A stretch of 59,489 bases of DNA, from positions 1 through 59,489 of the forward strand of contig CAIMWE010000092.1 of NCBI GenBank assembly GCA_903845115.1. Direction: 5' to 3'. A program made the position numbers and the translations under genes. The stretch is from an uncultured Acidobacteriota bacterium. Lineage in GTDB: Bacteria; Acidobacteriota; Thermoanaerobaculia; UBA5066. Positions within the stretch are counted from its first letter, which is position 1, and the number at the start of each line of letters is the position of its first letter. The notes below the pieces were generated by a model, which made no database searches, was not told where the DNA came from, and was given only the letters and a program-made list of their open reading frames with translations. Positions 58,856 to 59,489 of the stretch are shown piece by piece.

Positions 58856-59212
58856 ATGCTATTCCGGATCGCTCTCGTCCTCGTGACGGCCTGGAACCTC
58901 TTCGCGGCGCTCCGGCTCGACCTCTGCGACGACGAGGGGCACTACTTCACCTGGTCGCTCTTCCCGCAGACCTGCGACCTCGACCAGCCTCCGCTGACGG
59001 CGTGGGCGGTGGCGCTCTCGCGCTCCCTGCTCGGGGAGACCGTGCTCTCGGTGCGGCTCTGGCCCCTGCTCGGTGGCGTGGCGCTCGCGCTTGCCGGGGC
59101 GGCCGGGGACGCCGACGCGGTGCGCCGGGCGTTCGTGAAGTCCGGGGCCGACTTCATCTGCGTCGACGGATACCAGCTCTTCGGCCGGTTCGCGTTCTAC
59201 GCTCCGGAGCTG
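58856..59212 (+). pseudogene. GT39-family glycosyltransferase with internal deletion
   Basis: From ATG 58856 the frame gives a leader helix, the acidic substrate loop LCDDEGHYFTWSLFPQTCDL and DQPPLTAWAVALSRSLLGET of an ArnT/PMT-like protein. After about residue 83 it jumps to a segment (RRAFVKSGADFICVDGYQLF, GRFAFYAPEL) that belongs far downstream, in the periplasmic C-terminal part. Several hundred residues of membrane helices are missing. The frame then runs into an inverted-repeat element at about 59210. It is a broken copy and cannot work as a transferase. Confidence 0.75.
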
Positions 59213-59489
59213 AGTACCCCGCTCCCTAAATACGATGACGTGCGTTCGGAGCGCCGCGCGGCCAGGTGCGAGGCGTCGCGACGAACGTGGCCGTCCGACC
59301 TCGGAGGAGCGACAACAAAGCAGATGGCCGCGCGCCGCCCGAACCCAAAGGGCGTAAGGCGGCTGCGGGCGATTTCTGCGTTGCGCCTCCTCGGCGGAGA
59401 GCCAACTCCAGCCTGCGTCGGCGCGCCTTGAAAGCGCCTCGCAGGCGCCATGCGCGCACGTCACCGTATTTGTGGAGCGGGGTACTAAG
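59210..59489. mobile_element. Inverted-repeat element (MITE-like), at the window edge
   Basis: Ends 59213-59244 and 59455-59486 are inverted copies matching at 29 of 32 bases (AGTACCCCGCTCC, then AAATACG and TGACGTGCG). The match reaches 31 of 35 if extended to 59210 and 59489, so the true right end may lie outside the window. A further 9-bp inverted match, TGCGAGGCG, lies inside. The roughly 280-bp interior has no transposase, only a shadow frame. Size and ends fit a non-autonomous transposable element or a structured repeat. It is inserted in the GT39 remnant. Confidence 0.6.

Overview
The window is very GC-rich DNA with strong third-position G/C bias. It comes from a Gram-negative, LPS-making bacterium: lpxA, lpxD, lpxB, waaA, an LpxL-type acyltransferase and many heptosyltransferase-like genes are present. 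It also encodes System II cytochrome c maturation (a fused ResB/CcsA) and a large exported BNR/VPS10-like propeller protein. Such a set is common in Acidobacteriota-like environmental lineages, but the phylum is inference. No rRNA, tRNA, CRISPR array or phage module was seen.

Layout. Positions 1-2100 hold the tail of a DUF4143 ATPase, a YgjP-type protease gene broken at both ends, and a membrane glycosyltransferase-like protein. Positions 2140-8460 (minus) are housekeeping and sensory: DUF1569, an alpha/beta hydrolase, an RRM RNA-binding protein with a clear intrinsic terminator, an exported PrxQ-like peroxiredoxin, a histidine kinase/response regulator pair and a predicted outer-membrane protein. 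Positions 8549-9491 are a decayed stretch with a frameshifted aldehyde dehydrogenase scrap. Positions 9492-13466 hold surface-polysaccharide genes (O-antigen-ligase-like, membrane glycosyltransferase-like, WaaE-like GT2, truncated WaaF). Positions 13607-17944 are a four-gene MacAB-like export operon. Positions 18107-30254 are mixed: two small unknowns, a DEAD-box helicase, a cupin, CcsBA, a PH-like protein, the BNR protein, a GGDEF protein and an EamA transporter.

Positions 30393-50114 form a large LPS block. It has a B12-type radical SAM protein, GT39, divergent lpxA/lpxD, three GT2 genes, a five-gene plus-strand operon with 4-base overlaps (GT2-GT9-GT39-GT9-GT9), and a six-gene minus-strand operon (waaA-lpxB-DUF374-deacetylase-GT4-GT4). 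Together they would build lipid A, add Kdo and heptose-like core sugars and decorate them.

Positions 50474-53035 encode a secreted lectin/Ig-like protein with an IPTL-CTERM sorting tail behind a sigma-54-like promoter. After it come an LpxL-type acyltransferase, a membrane-anchored PHP-like protein facing a sialidase-like protein and two membrane proteins, and a PAP2 phosphatase. The window ends in a deleted GT39 pseudogene running into an inverted-repeat element.

The main themes are dense LPS/exopolysaccharide coding, a striking number of gene scraps beside intact relatives (YgjP, ALDH, WaaF, two GT39s, a lectin tail, a frameshifted acyltransferase), and two candidate regulatory signals: a sigma-54-like promoter and a Fur/PerR-like motif shared by peroxiredoxin and cupin.
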